From contig CANKBT010000063.1 in the NCBI GenBank assembly GCA_947479995.1, positions 1 to 12,631 on the forward strand: a DNA stretch of 12,631 nucleotides. Direction: 5' to 3'. The position numbers and the translations under genes were made by a program. The notes below the pieces were generated by a model. It ran no database searches. It had not been told where the DNA came from and worked only from the letters and a program-made list of their open reading frames with translations. The stretch is from Frankiaceae bacterium (GTDB taxonomy: Bacteria > Actinomycetota > Actinomycetes > Mycobacteriales > SCTD01). Of this stretch, positions 7,167 to 12,631 are shown one piece after another (the first letter of the stretch is position 1; each line of letters opens with the position of its first letter).

Positions 7167-7633
7167 GGGACGTACGGCGGGGCGACGCCCCAGCCCCACC
7201 GCGGCACCGGGGCGCTCGGGGGCGGCGTGCTGCCCGGTCGGCTGTTCTCCAGCGCGAGGCGCGTGCCCCACTCCAGGTAGCCGACGAGTGCCGCGCGGAA
7301 CTCCGGGTCGGCCGGCAGGCCGGCGTCGTCGGCGGCCCGGCTCATCGTGGTCGCGAAGCGCAGCCGCTGCTCGCCGGTGATGGCCAGGTCGCGGTGGTGG
7401 GCGAGCATGCGGGCGTAGCCGCCGAGCTCCTCGCTGTAGACCGCGGGGCCGCCCAGCACCTCGGTCCACCACGCGGCGACGTGGTGGCGGTGCTCCTCGG
7501 TCACCCCGCCGGGGAAGAAGCCCGCGAGCAGGTCGTCGGCCTCGACCCGGTCGTAGAAGGCGTCGATGAGCCGGCGCACCGCGTCGGGGCCACCGGCCCA
7601 GGCGACGAGCGTCGGGACGTCGGCGTCGGTCAC
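7163..7633 (-). CDS. Truncated haemoglobin (group II-like globin)
   Basis: Small haem protein of 156 residues, probably binding O2 or NO or protecting against them. Visible features are helix A/B with FYDRVEADDLL (Tyr27 at B10), Phe40 at CD1 (GFFP), LGGPAVYSEELGGYARML leading to the proximal His80 at F8, EQRLRFATTM in helix G, and LEWGTRLALENS near the end. By eye against Mycobacterium tuberculosis GlbO, the B10-CD1 and F8-G8 spacings of 13 residues match exactly, but CD1 is Phe instead of Tyr and G8 is Phe93 instead of Trp. The C-terminal tail ends in VPRWGWG, like the VPRW tail common in actinobacterial relatives. The GTG at 7631-7633 gives the expected N-terminus and no Shine-Dalgarno is seen. 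It is divergent from the amidase across 45 bases and convergent with putA, sharing a CTAG stop. Confidence 0.93.
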   Translation of the reverse strand: MTDADVPTLVAWAGGPDAVRRLIDAFYDRVEADDLLAGFFPGGVTEEHRHHVAAWWTEVLGGPAVYSEELGGYARMLAHHRDLAITGEQRLRFATTMSRAADDAGLPADPEFRAALVGYLEWGTRLALENSRPGSTPPPSAPVPRWGWGVAPPYVP

Positions 7634-7639
7634 GCGCCG

Positions 7640-7645
7640 ATCACA
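7640..7645 (-). promoter_or_regulatory. Candidate -10 element of the globin gene
   Basis: TGTGAT on the minus strand (complement of ATCACA) ends six bases before the GTG start. The position fits a leaderless transcript, and no ribosome binding site is present. No clear -35 element is recognisable. Support comes mainly from the same 6-7 base spacing before several other starts in this window. Confidence 0.3.
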
Positions 7646-7666
7646 CCGCCGTCCGGCCGCCGCGTC

Positions 7667-7672
7667 CAGCGT
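7667..7672 (+). promoter_or_regulatory. Candidate -10 element of the amidase gene
   Basis: CAGCGT lies six bases before the ATG at 7679. The local sequence CAGCGTGGTGGCATG closely resembles TAGCGTCGCGGCATG before the FHA gene, with the same spacing, so a leaderless promoter is likely. The first base is C instead of the usual T. Confidence 0.35.
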
Positions 7673-7678
7673 GGTGGC

Positions 7679-8920
7679 ATGGCGCGCGTGAGGTCCTGCG
7701 CCGTCGACGCCCCGACCGCCGCCGCGCTCGCGGCGGCGGTGCGGGCGGGCGCCGATCCGCGCGACCTCGTCGAGCAGGCGCTGGCACGCACCGCGGAGGT
7801 CGACGGCGCGCTCGGCGCGTTCGTGCTCGTCGACGCCGAGGGAGCCCGGCGCGAGGCCGCCGCTCGCGCCTCCGAGGAGCCGCGCGGGCCGCTGCACGGC
7901 GTGCCGGTCGGGGTGAAGGACCTGTTCGACGTCGCCGGCCAGGTGACCCGCGCGGGCAGCGGCGTGCCGGCCGGGCCGCCGGCGGCGCGCGACGCCGCGG
8001 CCGTGCGGGCCCTGCGCGCGGCCGGCGCCGTGGTGCTCGGCCGCACGCGCACGCACGAGTTCGCCTGGGGCATCACGACGCAGTCGGAGGTGCGGGGCGG
8101 CACGCGCAACCCGCACGACCTCGACCGCGTGCCGGGCGGCTCCAGCGGCGGCAGCGCCGCGGCCGTCGCCGCCGGCCTGGTGCCGCTCGCGCTCGGCACC
8201 GACACCGGCGCGTCGATCCGGCTGCCCGCGGCGTGGTGCGGCCTCGTCGGGCACAAGCCGTCGTACGGCCTGGTCGACCTCACCGGCGCCGTGCCGCTCG
8301 CGGCGAGCCTCGACCACGGCGGCGCGCTCGTGCGCGACGCCCGCGACGCGCGGCTCGCGCTCGCGGTGCTGGGCGTCGAGCTCGCGCCGGAGGCGCCCAC
8401 CGCGGGGCTGCGCTGGGCGCGCGTCGACGGGCTCGAGGACGACCTCCCCGACGGCGAGGCGGTGGCCCTGCCGGAGGGCGTCGCCGAGGTCTACCGCTGC
8501 GTGCAGGCCCCCGAGGCGCTGGCCTGGCACCGCGCCACGGGGCGCTGGCCGCAGCACGCGGCGGCGTACGGGCGCGAGACCCGCGGCCACCTCGAGCGCG
8601 CCGAGCGGATCACCGAGGAGCAGCGCGCGCACGGGCGGGCCGGGCGGGAGGCGCTGCGCCGCTGGGCGGCCGCGCTGTTCGCCCGCGTCGACCTGCTGCT
8701 GCTGCCGGTCGCGACCGTGCCGCCGCCCCGCGTCGGCGACGACGCGCACCTGCGCGCCGCGACGATCCCGTGGACGGCGCTCGCCAACCTGGCCGGCCTG
8801 CCGGCGTGCAGCGTGCCGCGCGGCCGGGACGCCGACGGGCTGCCGCGCAGCGTGCAGGTCGTCGGGCCGGTCGGCGCGGACGCGCGGGTGCTCGACGCCG
8901 CGCGTGACCTGGCGCGCTAG
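7679..8920 (+). CDS. Amidase-signature family hydrolase
   Basis: Serine hydrolase of 413 residues that cleaves a carboxamide, releasing ammonia or an amine; the substrate cannot be told. The amidase-signature triad is intact: Lys80 in GVKDLFD, cis-Ser155 in the glycine/serine loop PGGSSGGSAAAVA and nucleophile Ser179 in GTDTGASIRLPA. The spacing is the same as in GatA (Lys79, Ser154, Ser178). It is shorter than the usual 450-500 residues. The shortfall is in the variable region after about residue 230, and the C-terminal GLPRSVQVVGPVGADARVLDAA block is present, so it looks like a compact but complete enzyme and not a fragment. No gatB or gatC is near, so a tRNA amidotransferase role is unlikely. 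The ATG at 7679 is preferred; a GTG three codons on (7688) is the alternative. The stop overlaps that of the convergent thioesterase. Confidence 0.93.
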   Translation: MARVRSCAVDAPTAAALAAAVRAGADPRDLVEQALARTAEVDGALGAFVLVDAEGARREAAARASEEPRGPLHGVPVGVKDLFDVAGQVTRAGSGVPAGPPAARDAAAVRALRAAGAVVLGRTRTHEFAWGITTQSEVRGGTRNPHDLDRVPGGSSGGSAAAVAAGLVPLALGTDTGASIRLPAAWCGLVGHKPSYGLVDLTGAVPLAASLDHGGALVRDARDARLALAVLGVELAPEAPTAGLRWARVDGLEDDLPDGEAVALPEGVAEVYRCVQAPEALAWHRATGRWPQHAAAYGRETRGHLERAERITEEQRAHGRAGREALRRWAAALFARVDLLLLPVATVPPPRVGDDAHLRAATIPWTALANLAGLPACSVPRGRDADGLPRSVQVVGPVGADARVLDAARDLAR

Positions 8921-9357
8921 CGCTCGAGCCGCGCGAGCGCCGCGCGGACGGGGTCCGGCGGCGGCACCGGCCGGCGGGTGTCGCGGTCGACGTAGACGTG
9001 CACGAAGCGGCCGGCGGCGGCCGGCGGCCCGTCGTCGCCCGCGGGCCCGTCGAACAGCGCCAGCTCGTACGCCACGCTCGACGTGCCGAGCCGCGCGAGG
9101 CGCAGGCCGCTGGTGACCACGCCCGGGAAGCCGAGCTCGGCGAAGTAGCGGCAGGAGGTCTCGACCACCAGCCCCATCGCCGGCAGCGTGCGCACGTCGA
9201 CGCCGCTCTCCTCGATCAGCCAGGCGTTGACCGCCGTGTCGAACAGCGCGTAGTGCACGACGTTGTTGACGTGCCCGTAGGCGTCGACGTCGGCCCACCG
9301 CGTCGGGTGCTCGCGCAGCACCGGGAAGTCACCCCGCCGCCAGTCCTTCTCGCTCAT
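8917..9357 (-). CDS. Acyl-CoA thioesterase, hotdog fold (4HBT family)
   Basis: Cytosolic enzyme of 146 residues predicted to hydrolyse acyl-CoA to free acid and CoA. It is the normal size for a single-hotdog thioesterase of the 4-hydroxybenzoyl-CoA thioesterase/YbgC type. The signature WADVDAYGHVNN sits at residues 21-32, with Asp25 as the probable catalytic aspartate, followed by the long central hotdog helix (NVVHYALFDTAVNAWL). VETSCRYFAELGFPG and the final VHVYVDRDTRRPVPPP strands complete the fold. The ATG at 9355-9357 has no Shine-Dalgarno at a usable distance. Only 18 bases separate it from the divergent alcohol dehydrogenase start, which suggests shared control with that operon. Chain-length preference is not predictable. 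The TAG stop shares its bases with the amidase stop. Confidence 0.92.
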   Translation of the reverse strand: MSEKDWRRGDFPVLREHPTRWADVDAYGHVNNVVHYALFDTAVNAWLIEESGVDVRTLPAMGLVVETSCRYFAELGFPGVVTSGLRLARLGTSSVAYELALFDGPAGDDGPPAAAGRFVHVYVDRDTRRPVPPPDPVRAALARLER

Positions 9358-9362
9358 GCCCC

Positions 9363-9369
9363 TAGCGTC
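9363..9369. promoter_or_regulatory. Overlapping divergent -10 elements between thioesterase and alcohol dehydrogenase
   Basis: On the plus strand TAGCGT (9363-9368) lies seven bases before the dehydrogenase GTG. On the minus strand GACGCT (complement of 9364-9369) lies six bases before the thioesterase ATG. The two hexamers overlap by five bases, so one site could fire in both directions. Because the gap is only 18 bases, any -35 contacts must fall inside the opposing coding sequence. The plus-strand hexamer is the better match. Confidence 0.4.
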
Positions 9370-9375
9370 GCAGGC

Positions 9376-10488
9376 GTGGAGTCACGCGCTGTCGTCCTGA
9401 CCTCCCTCGGCGCTCCGCGGCCGTACGTCGAGAGCCGCCCGCTCGAGGTCCGCACCCTGCACCTCGACCCGCCCGGACCGGGCGAGCTGCTCGTGCGCGT
9501 CGAGGCCGCCGGGGTGTGCCACTCCGACCTGTCGGTCGTCAACGGCGACCGCCCGCGCCCCGTGCCGATGGCGCTCGGCCACGAGGCCGCCGGCGTCGTC
9601 GAGGAGGTCGGCGCGGGCGTCGGCGACGTCGCGGTCGGCGACCGCGTCGTGCTCGTGTTCGTGCCGTCGTGCGGCTCGTGCCCCGAGTGCAGCAGCGGCA
9701 GCCCGGCGCTGTGCCGGCGCGGCGCGGCGAGCAACACCGCGGGCGAGCTGCTGCGCGGCGGCCGCCGCTGGGGCGACGGCGTGCACCACCACCTGGGCGT
9801 CAGCGCCTTCGCCGAGCGGGTCGTCGTCGACCGCGGCTCGGCGGTCGTCGTGCCGCCGGAGGTGCCGGGCGAGGTCGCCGCGCTGTTCGGCTGCGCGCTG
9901 CTCACCGGCGTCGGCGCGGTCGAGAACACCGTCACCGTCCGGCCCGGCGACACCGCCGTCGTGCTCGGCCTCGGCGGCGTCGGGCTCGCCGCCGTCATGG
10001 GCGCGGCCCAGGCCGGCGCCACCACGCTCGTCGCCGTCGACCCGGTGCCCGAGAAGCGCGCGCTGGCGCTCGAGCTCGGCGCCACGCACGCCGTCGCCCC
10101 CGGCCCGGACGCCGTCGCCGAGGTGCGCGACCTCACCGGCGGCGGCGCCCGCTACGCCGTCGAGTGCGTCGGCCACGAGGCCGTCATGGCCGACGCCTTC
10201 GCCATGACCGCGCGCGGCGGCACCACCGTCGCGGTCGGCCTGCCGCACCCGAGCCGGCAGCTCGTGCTGCCCGCCCTGCAGCTCATCGCCGAGGCGCGCA
10301 CACTGGTCGGGTCCTACATGGGGTCGGCCTCGCCGCAGCGCGACGTGCCCCGGCTGGTCGCGCTCTGGCAGCAGGGCCGGCTGCCGGTCGAGCGGCTGCG
10401 CTCGGGCACGACCGACCTCGAGGGCCTGCCGGCGGCGATGGACGCGCTCGCCGACGGGACCGCCGTCCGCCAGCTCGTCATCCCCTAG
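9376..10488 (+). CDS. Zinc-dependent medium-chain alcohol dehydrogenase
   Basis: NAD-dependent alcohol/aldehyde oxidoreductase of 370 residues. The N-terminal GroES-like domain holds catalytic zinc ligands Cys48 (GVCHSDL), His69 with Glu70 (GHEAAG) and Cys173 (LFGCALLTG), plus a complete structural zinc loop Cys99, Cys102, Cys105, Cys113. The Rossmann domain has GLGGVG (Gly198, Gly200, Gly201, Gly203), and Asp222 at the end of the second strand predicts NAD over NADP. It resembles the family containing S-(hydroxymethyl)mycothiol dehydrogenase and general alcohol dehydrogenases; the substrate is unknown. The GTG at 9376 is the only reasonable start, because SRAVVLTSLGAPRPYVE follows at once and any upstream start would run through the thioesterase gene. 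It probably begins a two-gene operon with the acyl-CoA dehydrogenase 13 bases downstream, suggesting oxidation of an alcohol or aldehyde feeding acyl-CoA catabolism. Confidence 0.94.
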   Translation: MESRAVVLTSLGAPRPYVESRPLEVRTLHLDPPGPGELLVRVEAAGVCHSDLSVVNGDRPRPVPMALGHEAAGVVEEVGAGVGDVAVGDRVVLVFVPSCGSCPECSSGSPALCRRGAASNTAGELLRGGRRWGDGVHHHLGVSAFAERVVVDRGSAVVVPPEVPGEVAALFGCALLTGVGAVENTVTVRPGDTAVVLGLGGVGLAAVMGAAQAGATTLVAVDPVPEKRALALELGATHAVAPGPDAVAEVRDLTGGGARYAVECVGHEAVMADAFAMTARGGTTVAVGLPHPSRQLVLPALQLIAEARTLVGSYMGSASPQRDVPRLVALWQQGRLPVERLRSGTTDLEGLPAAMDALADGTAVRQLVIP

Positions 10489-10491
10489 GAG
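10487..10491 (+). promoter_or_regulatory. Shine-Dalgarno site of the acyl-CoA dehydrogenase gene
   Basis: AGGAG overlaps the TAG stop of the upstream dehydrogenase and lies ten bases before the GTG at 10502. It is the clearest ribosome binding site in the window. It supports this start and translation as the second gene of an operon, in contrast to the leaderless-looking first genes. Confidence 0.65.
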
Positions 10492-10501
10492 AGGCACGAC
10501 C

Positions 10502-11647
10502 GTGGAGCGCACCGTCTACGAGCAGGACCACGAGGACTTCCGCGCCGTCGCGCGCGAGTTCGTCGTCCGCACCGTCGAGCCGTCGTACCAGGCGTGGGCC
10601 GAGCAGCGGTTCATCGACCGGCTCGCCTGGAAGGAGGCCGGGGCGCAGGGCCTGCTCGGCCTGCCGGTGCAGGAGCAGTACGGCGGCGGCGAGACCGGCG
10701 ACTACCGCTTCCAGGCCGTGCTCGGCGAGGAGCTGGCGCGCGTCTCGTACGGGATCCACTCCTCGTTCTCGATCCACTACGACATCGTCAGCCCGTACCT
10801 CACCGAGCTCGCGACCGACGAGCAGAAGGCCCGCTGGCTGCCGGGCTTCTGCGCCGGCGAGCAGGTCTGGGCGCTCGGCATGACCGAGCCGTCGGTCGGC
10901 TCGGACCTCGCGGGGCTGCGCACCACCGCCGTCCGCGACGGCGACGCGTGGGTGCTCAACGGCAGCAAGACGTTCATCACCAACGGCTACCTCGCCGACC
11001 GGGTGGTCGTCGCCGCGTCGACGACGCCCGGGGCCAAGAGCAAGGGCATCTCGCTGTTCGTCGTCGAGGAGGGCATGCCGGGCTTCGAGCGCGGCCGCAA
11101 GCTCGACAAGATCGGCCAGAACGAGGCCGACACCGCGGAGCTGTTCTTCACCGACGTGCGGGTGCCGGCCGACCACCTGCTCGGCGTGCAGGACCGCGGC
11201 TTCGTGCACATGATGACCGGCCTCGCGCAGGAGCGGCTGTCGGTCGCGATCGGCTCGCTGGCGCACGCGCGCCAGCTGTTCGCCGAGACGCTCGTCTACG
11301 TCAAGGACCGCAAGGCGTTCGGCCAGAGCGTCGGCTCGTTCCAGGCCAACAAGCACCGCATCGCCGAGCTGGTCACGCGGCTCGACGTCTCGCAGTCCTT
11401 CCTCGACGACTGCCTGCGGCTGCACGTCGCGGGACGGCTCCAGAGCGCGGACGCGGCGAAGGCGAAGTGGTGGGCGACGCAGGTGCAGAACGACGTGCTC
11501 GACGCCTGCGTGCAGCTGCACGGCGGCTACGGCTACATGCGCGAGTACCGCGTCAGCCAGGCCTGGGTCGACGCGCGCGTGAGCTCGATCTGGGCCGGCA
11601 GCAACGAGATCATGAAGGAGATCATCGGCCGCGACCTGGGCTTCTGA
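10502..11647 (+). CDS. Acyl-CoA dehydrogenase (glutaryl/isovaleryl/long-chain type active site)
   Basis: FAD flavoenzyme of 381 residues, typical length, making trans-2-enoyl-CoA from acyl-CoA. Signature 1 is ALGMTEPSVGSDL, followed by WVLNGSKTFITNG; signature 2 is QLHGGYGYMREY. In medium- and short-chain enzymes the catalytic Glu lies in a YEGT motif near the C-terminus; here that position is Ala365 (IWAGSNEIM). A Glu is instead present at the alternative site, Glu244 in AQERLSVA, as in isovaleryl-CoA and long-chain dehydrogenases. A branched or longer acyl-CoA is therefore more likely than a linear medium-chain one. The motif order also resembles glutaryl-CoA dehydrogenase-like proteins, but I cannot confirm the arginine expected for a dicarboxylate. 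The GTG start is supported by AGGAG ten bases upstream. It is the second gene of the alcohol dehydrogenase operon. Electrons would pass to ETF, which is not encoded here. Confidence 0.94.
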   Translation: MERTVYEQDHEDFRAVAREFVVRTVEPSYQAWAEQRFIDRLAWKEAGAQGLLGLPVQEQYGGGETGDYRFQAVLGEELARVSYGIHSSFSIHYDIVSPYLTELATDEQKARWLPGFCAGEQVWALGMTEPSVGSDLAGLRTTAVRDGDAWVLNGSKTFITNGYLADRVVVAASTTPGAKSKGISLFVVEEGMPGFERGRKLDKIGQNEADTAELFFTDVRVPADHLLGVQDRGFVHMMTGLAQERLSVAIGSLAHARQLFAETLVYVKDRKAFGQSVGSFQANKHRIAELVTRLDVSQSFLDDCLRLHVAGRLQSADAAKAKWWATQVQNDVLDACVQLHGGYGYMREYRVSQAWVDARVSSIWAGSNEIMKEIIGRDLGF

Positions 11648-11667
11648 GCCCCGTCCACAGGCCCGGT

Positions 11668-11682
11668 CCGCGGCGGCCGCGG
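11668..11682 (+). terminator. GC-rich hairpin after the dehydrogenase operon
   Basis: CCGCGG (11668-11673), loop CGG, CCGCGG (11677-11682) can form a six-pair stem 20 bases after the acyl-CoA dehydrogenase stop. No T-tract follows, so it would not be a classical intrinsic terminator. It also lies just upstream of the FHA gene -10 and could be an operator, or chance in this GC content. Confidence 0.25.
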
Positions 11683-11688
11683 CGCCCC

Positions 11689-11694
11689 TAGCGT
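11689..11694 (+). promoter_or_regulatory. Candidate -10 element of the FHA/EssC-like gene
   Basis: TAGCGT lies six bases before the ATG at 11701, implying a leaderless transcript. The surrounding 14 bases GCCCCTAGCGTCGC are identical to those before the alcohol dehydrogenase start (9358-9371). No -35 element is recognisable. Confidence 0.45.
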
Positions 11695-11700
11695 CGCGGC

Positions 11701-12631
11701 ATGCGGCTGCACCTCACCGTCGTGCGCGGCGGCCGCCGCGACGACGTCGTCGTGCACCTCGACGTCGAGGCGACCGCCGCCGACCTGCGCGACGCGCTCG
11801 GCGCGACGTCCGGGCCGCTGTGGTGCGGCGCCGCGCCGCTCGTCCTGCACGAGCCCCTGCGCGCCCGGGACGGCGCGGTGCTGTCGCTCGACGGCCCCGC
11901 GGCCGCGCCGGAGCCGGCCGGGACCGTGGCGCTCGTCGCCGGCGGGCCGGACGCCGGGCGCGTGCTGCCCCTGCGCCGCGGCGCGCAGGTGCTCGGCCGC
12001 GGCGCCGGGCTGACCGACCCCGCGGTGTCGCGCGCGCACCTGCGGGTCGAGGTCGGCGACGAGGGCGTGCTCGTCGCCGACGCCGGCTCGACCAACGGCA
12101 GCCGCCTCGACGGCACGCCGCTCGACGACGCGCGCGCCTGGCCGCCGGGCGCGCTGCTCGAGGCCGGCGACTCCGTCCTGCTGCTCGCCGCGCCCGAGCC
12201 GCCCGCGGTGGTCGACGGCGGGGGCGGCCTCAACCGCCCGCCGCGCCTGCTGCCGCCGCCGCTCGACGTGCGGGTCGAGCTGCCCGCGCCGCCGCGGGAG
12301 GACGAGCCGCGCGGCTTCCCGGTGCTGGCCGCGGCGGCGCCGCTGCTCGCCGGCGTGGTCATGGCGCTGGTGCTCGGCCCGCGCTTCCTGCTGCTCGCCC
12401 TGCTCAGCCCGGTGGTGCTCGTCGGCAACCACCTGTCCGAGCGGCGGCGCACCCGGCGCAGCACCGCGCGCCGGGCGGCCGAGCACGCGGCCGCGGTGGT
12501 GACGGCCCGGGCCGAGCACGCGGCCGCCTGCGCCGAGGAGACCCGGCGGCGTCGCGAGCAGGCACCCGGTCCGGCCGCGGTCCTGGCGCTGGCCACCGCC
12601 CCCGGTCAGCGGCTGTGGGAGCGCCGGGCCC
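11701..12631 (+). CDS. FHA-domain FtsK/SpoIIIE (EssC-like) protein, N-terminal part, open at window end
   Basis: The frame stays open from the ATG at 11701 to the window edge (310 codons, no stop). Residues 1 to about 65 form a small beta-rich domain (LHLTVVRGGRRDDVVVHLDVE) like the first FHA/ubiquitin-like domain of EssC. Residues about 70-165 form a canonical FHA phosphothreonine-binding domain with Gly99-Arg100, Ser110, His113 and Asn132-Gly133 (STNGS). After a proline-rich linker come two membrane segments at about 206-225 and 229-243 (FPVLAAAAPLLAGVVMALVLG, then FLLLALLSPVVLVG), a basic stop and an Ala/Glu-rich helix. The closing APGQRLWERR matches the segment before the ATPase domains of FtsK/EssC proteins. 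The full protein is probably a membrane-anchored hexameric ATPase of type VII-like secretion or DNA/protein translocation; the ATPase domains would lie beyond the window. No WXG100 gene is in view. Confidence 0.87.
   Translation, partial: MRLHLTVVRGGRRDDVVVHLDVEATAADLRDALGATSGPLWCGAAPLVLHEPLRARDGAVLSLDGPAAAPEPAGTVALVAGGPDAGRVLPLRRGAQVLGRGAGLTDPAVSRAHLRVEVGDEGVLVADAGSTNGSRLDGTPLDDARAWPPGALLEAGDSVLLLAAPEPPAVVDGGGGLNRPPRLLPPPLDVRVELPAPPREDEPRGFPVLAAAAPLLAGVVMALVLGPRFLLLALLSPVVLVGNHLSERRRTRRSTARRAAEHAAAVVTARAEHAAACAEETRRRREQAPGPAAVLALATAPGQRLWERRA
12478..12527 (+). repeat. 17-base direct repeat within the EssC-like gene
   Basis: GCCGAGCACGCGGCCGC occurs perfectly at 12478-12494 and 12511-12527, a 33-base period. 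It encodes AEHAA(A) twice, eleven residues apart, in the helix after the second membrane segment. An 11-residue period is compatible with a hendecad coiled coil, so it may be a recent duplication or a structural repeat. Confidence 0.7.

Noticed and set aside
3147..7472. A 1,441-codon minus-strand open frame opposite putA
   Set aside because: It is low-complexity Arg/Ala/Gly/Val translation typical of the antisense strand of a high-GC gene. Only its last 245 codons (the PAS-AraC gene) are real.
3836..8920. A 1,694-codon plus-strand open frame running through putA and the globin region
   Set aside because: The first two thirds are an Arg/Pro/Ala-rich shadow of putA in another frame. Only the final part from 7679 is a gene (the amidase).
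7679..8920. The amidase as a GatA subunit or a truncated pseudogene
   Set aside because: The catalytic triad and the C-terminal block are present, the frame is intact, and no gatB or gatC neighbours are seen; it is best read as a compact stand-alone amidase.
11533..12596. Long minus-strand open frames opposite the EssC-like gene
   Set aside because: Their composition is Arg/Ala/Ser-rich shadow, whereas the plus-strand frame has clear FHA and membrane features and merely lacks a stop inside the window.

Overview
The window comes from a very high-GC actinobacterium. Third codon positions are almost all G or C, GTG starts are common, and most genes have no Shine-Dalgarno sequence. The gene content fits too: an IcmF-type acyl-CoA mutase, a bifunctional PutA without an N-terminal DNA-binding domain, a truncated haemoglobin with the actinobacterial VPRW tail, and an FHA/FtsK-type protein resembling type VII secretion ATPases. 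I cannot name the genus. Genes are packed tightly, and no gap between them exceeds about 60 bases.

Layout. (1) 1-2372, plus strand: the C-terminal half of a fused isobutyryl-CoA mutase (icmF; its start lies upstream of the window), followed 17 bases later by a MarR-family regulator. (2) 2383-3884, minus strand: a VIT/CCC1-type iron/manganese transporter and a PAS-AraC regulator. (3) 3939-7166, plus strand: putA, divergent from the PAS-AraC gene across 54 bases. (4) 7163-7633, minus strand: a truncated globin. (5) 7679-8920, plus strand: an amidase. (6) 8917-9357, minus strand: a hotdog-fold acyl-CoA thioesterase. (7) 9376-11647, plus strand: an operon of a zinc alcohol dehydrogenase and an acyl-CoA dehydrogenase. 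(8) 11701 to the end, plus strand: the N-terminal part of an EssC/FtsK-like FHA protein, open at the window edge.

Function. Most of the window is catabolism: proline to glutamate (PutA, probably controlled by the divergent PAS-AraC protein), and short- or branched-chain acyl-CoA metabolism (IcmF interconverting isobutyryl- and n-butyryl-CoA, an acyl-CoA dehydrogenase of the isovaleryl/long-chain catalytic type, an alcohol dehydrogenase and a thioesterase). The transporter, globin and amidase look like independent single genes. I see no phage, insertion sequence, CRISPR array, tRNA or rRNA.

I found no clearly new multi-gene system. The best leads are small-scale. A -10-like hexamer recurs 6-7 bases before several start codons, implying leaderless transcription. 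One of these sits in an 18-base divergent gap where the hexamers for both strands nearly coincide. Two convergent gene pairs each share one CTAG as both stop codons. The iron transporter has an unusually AT-rich leader with ECF-promoter-like and iron-box-like sequences. The globin's distal pocket differs from the classic group II pattern.
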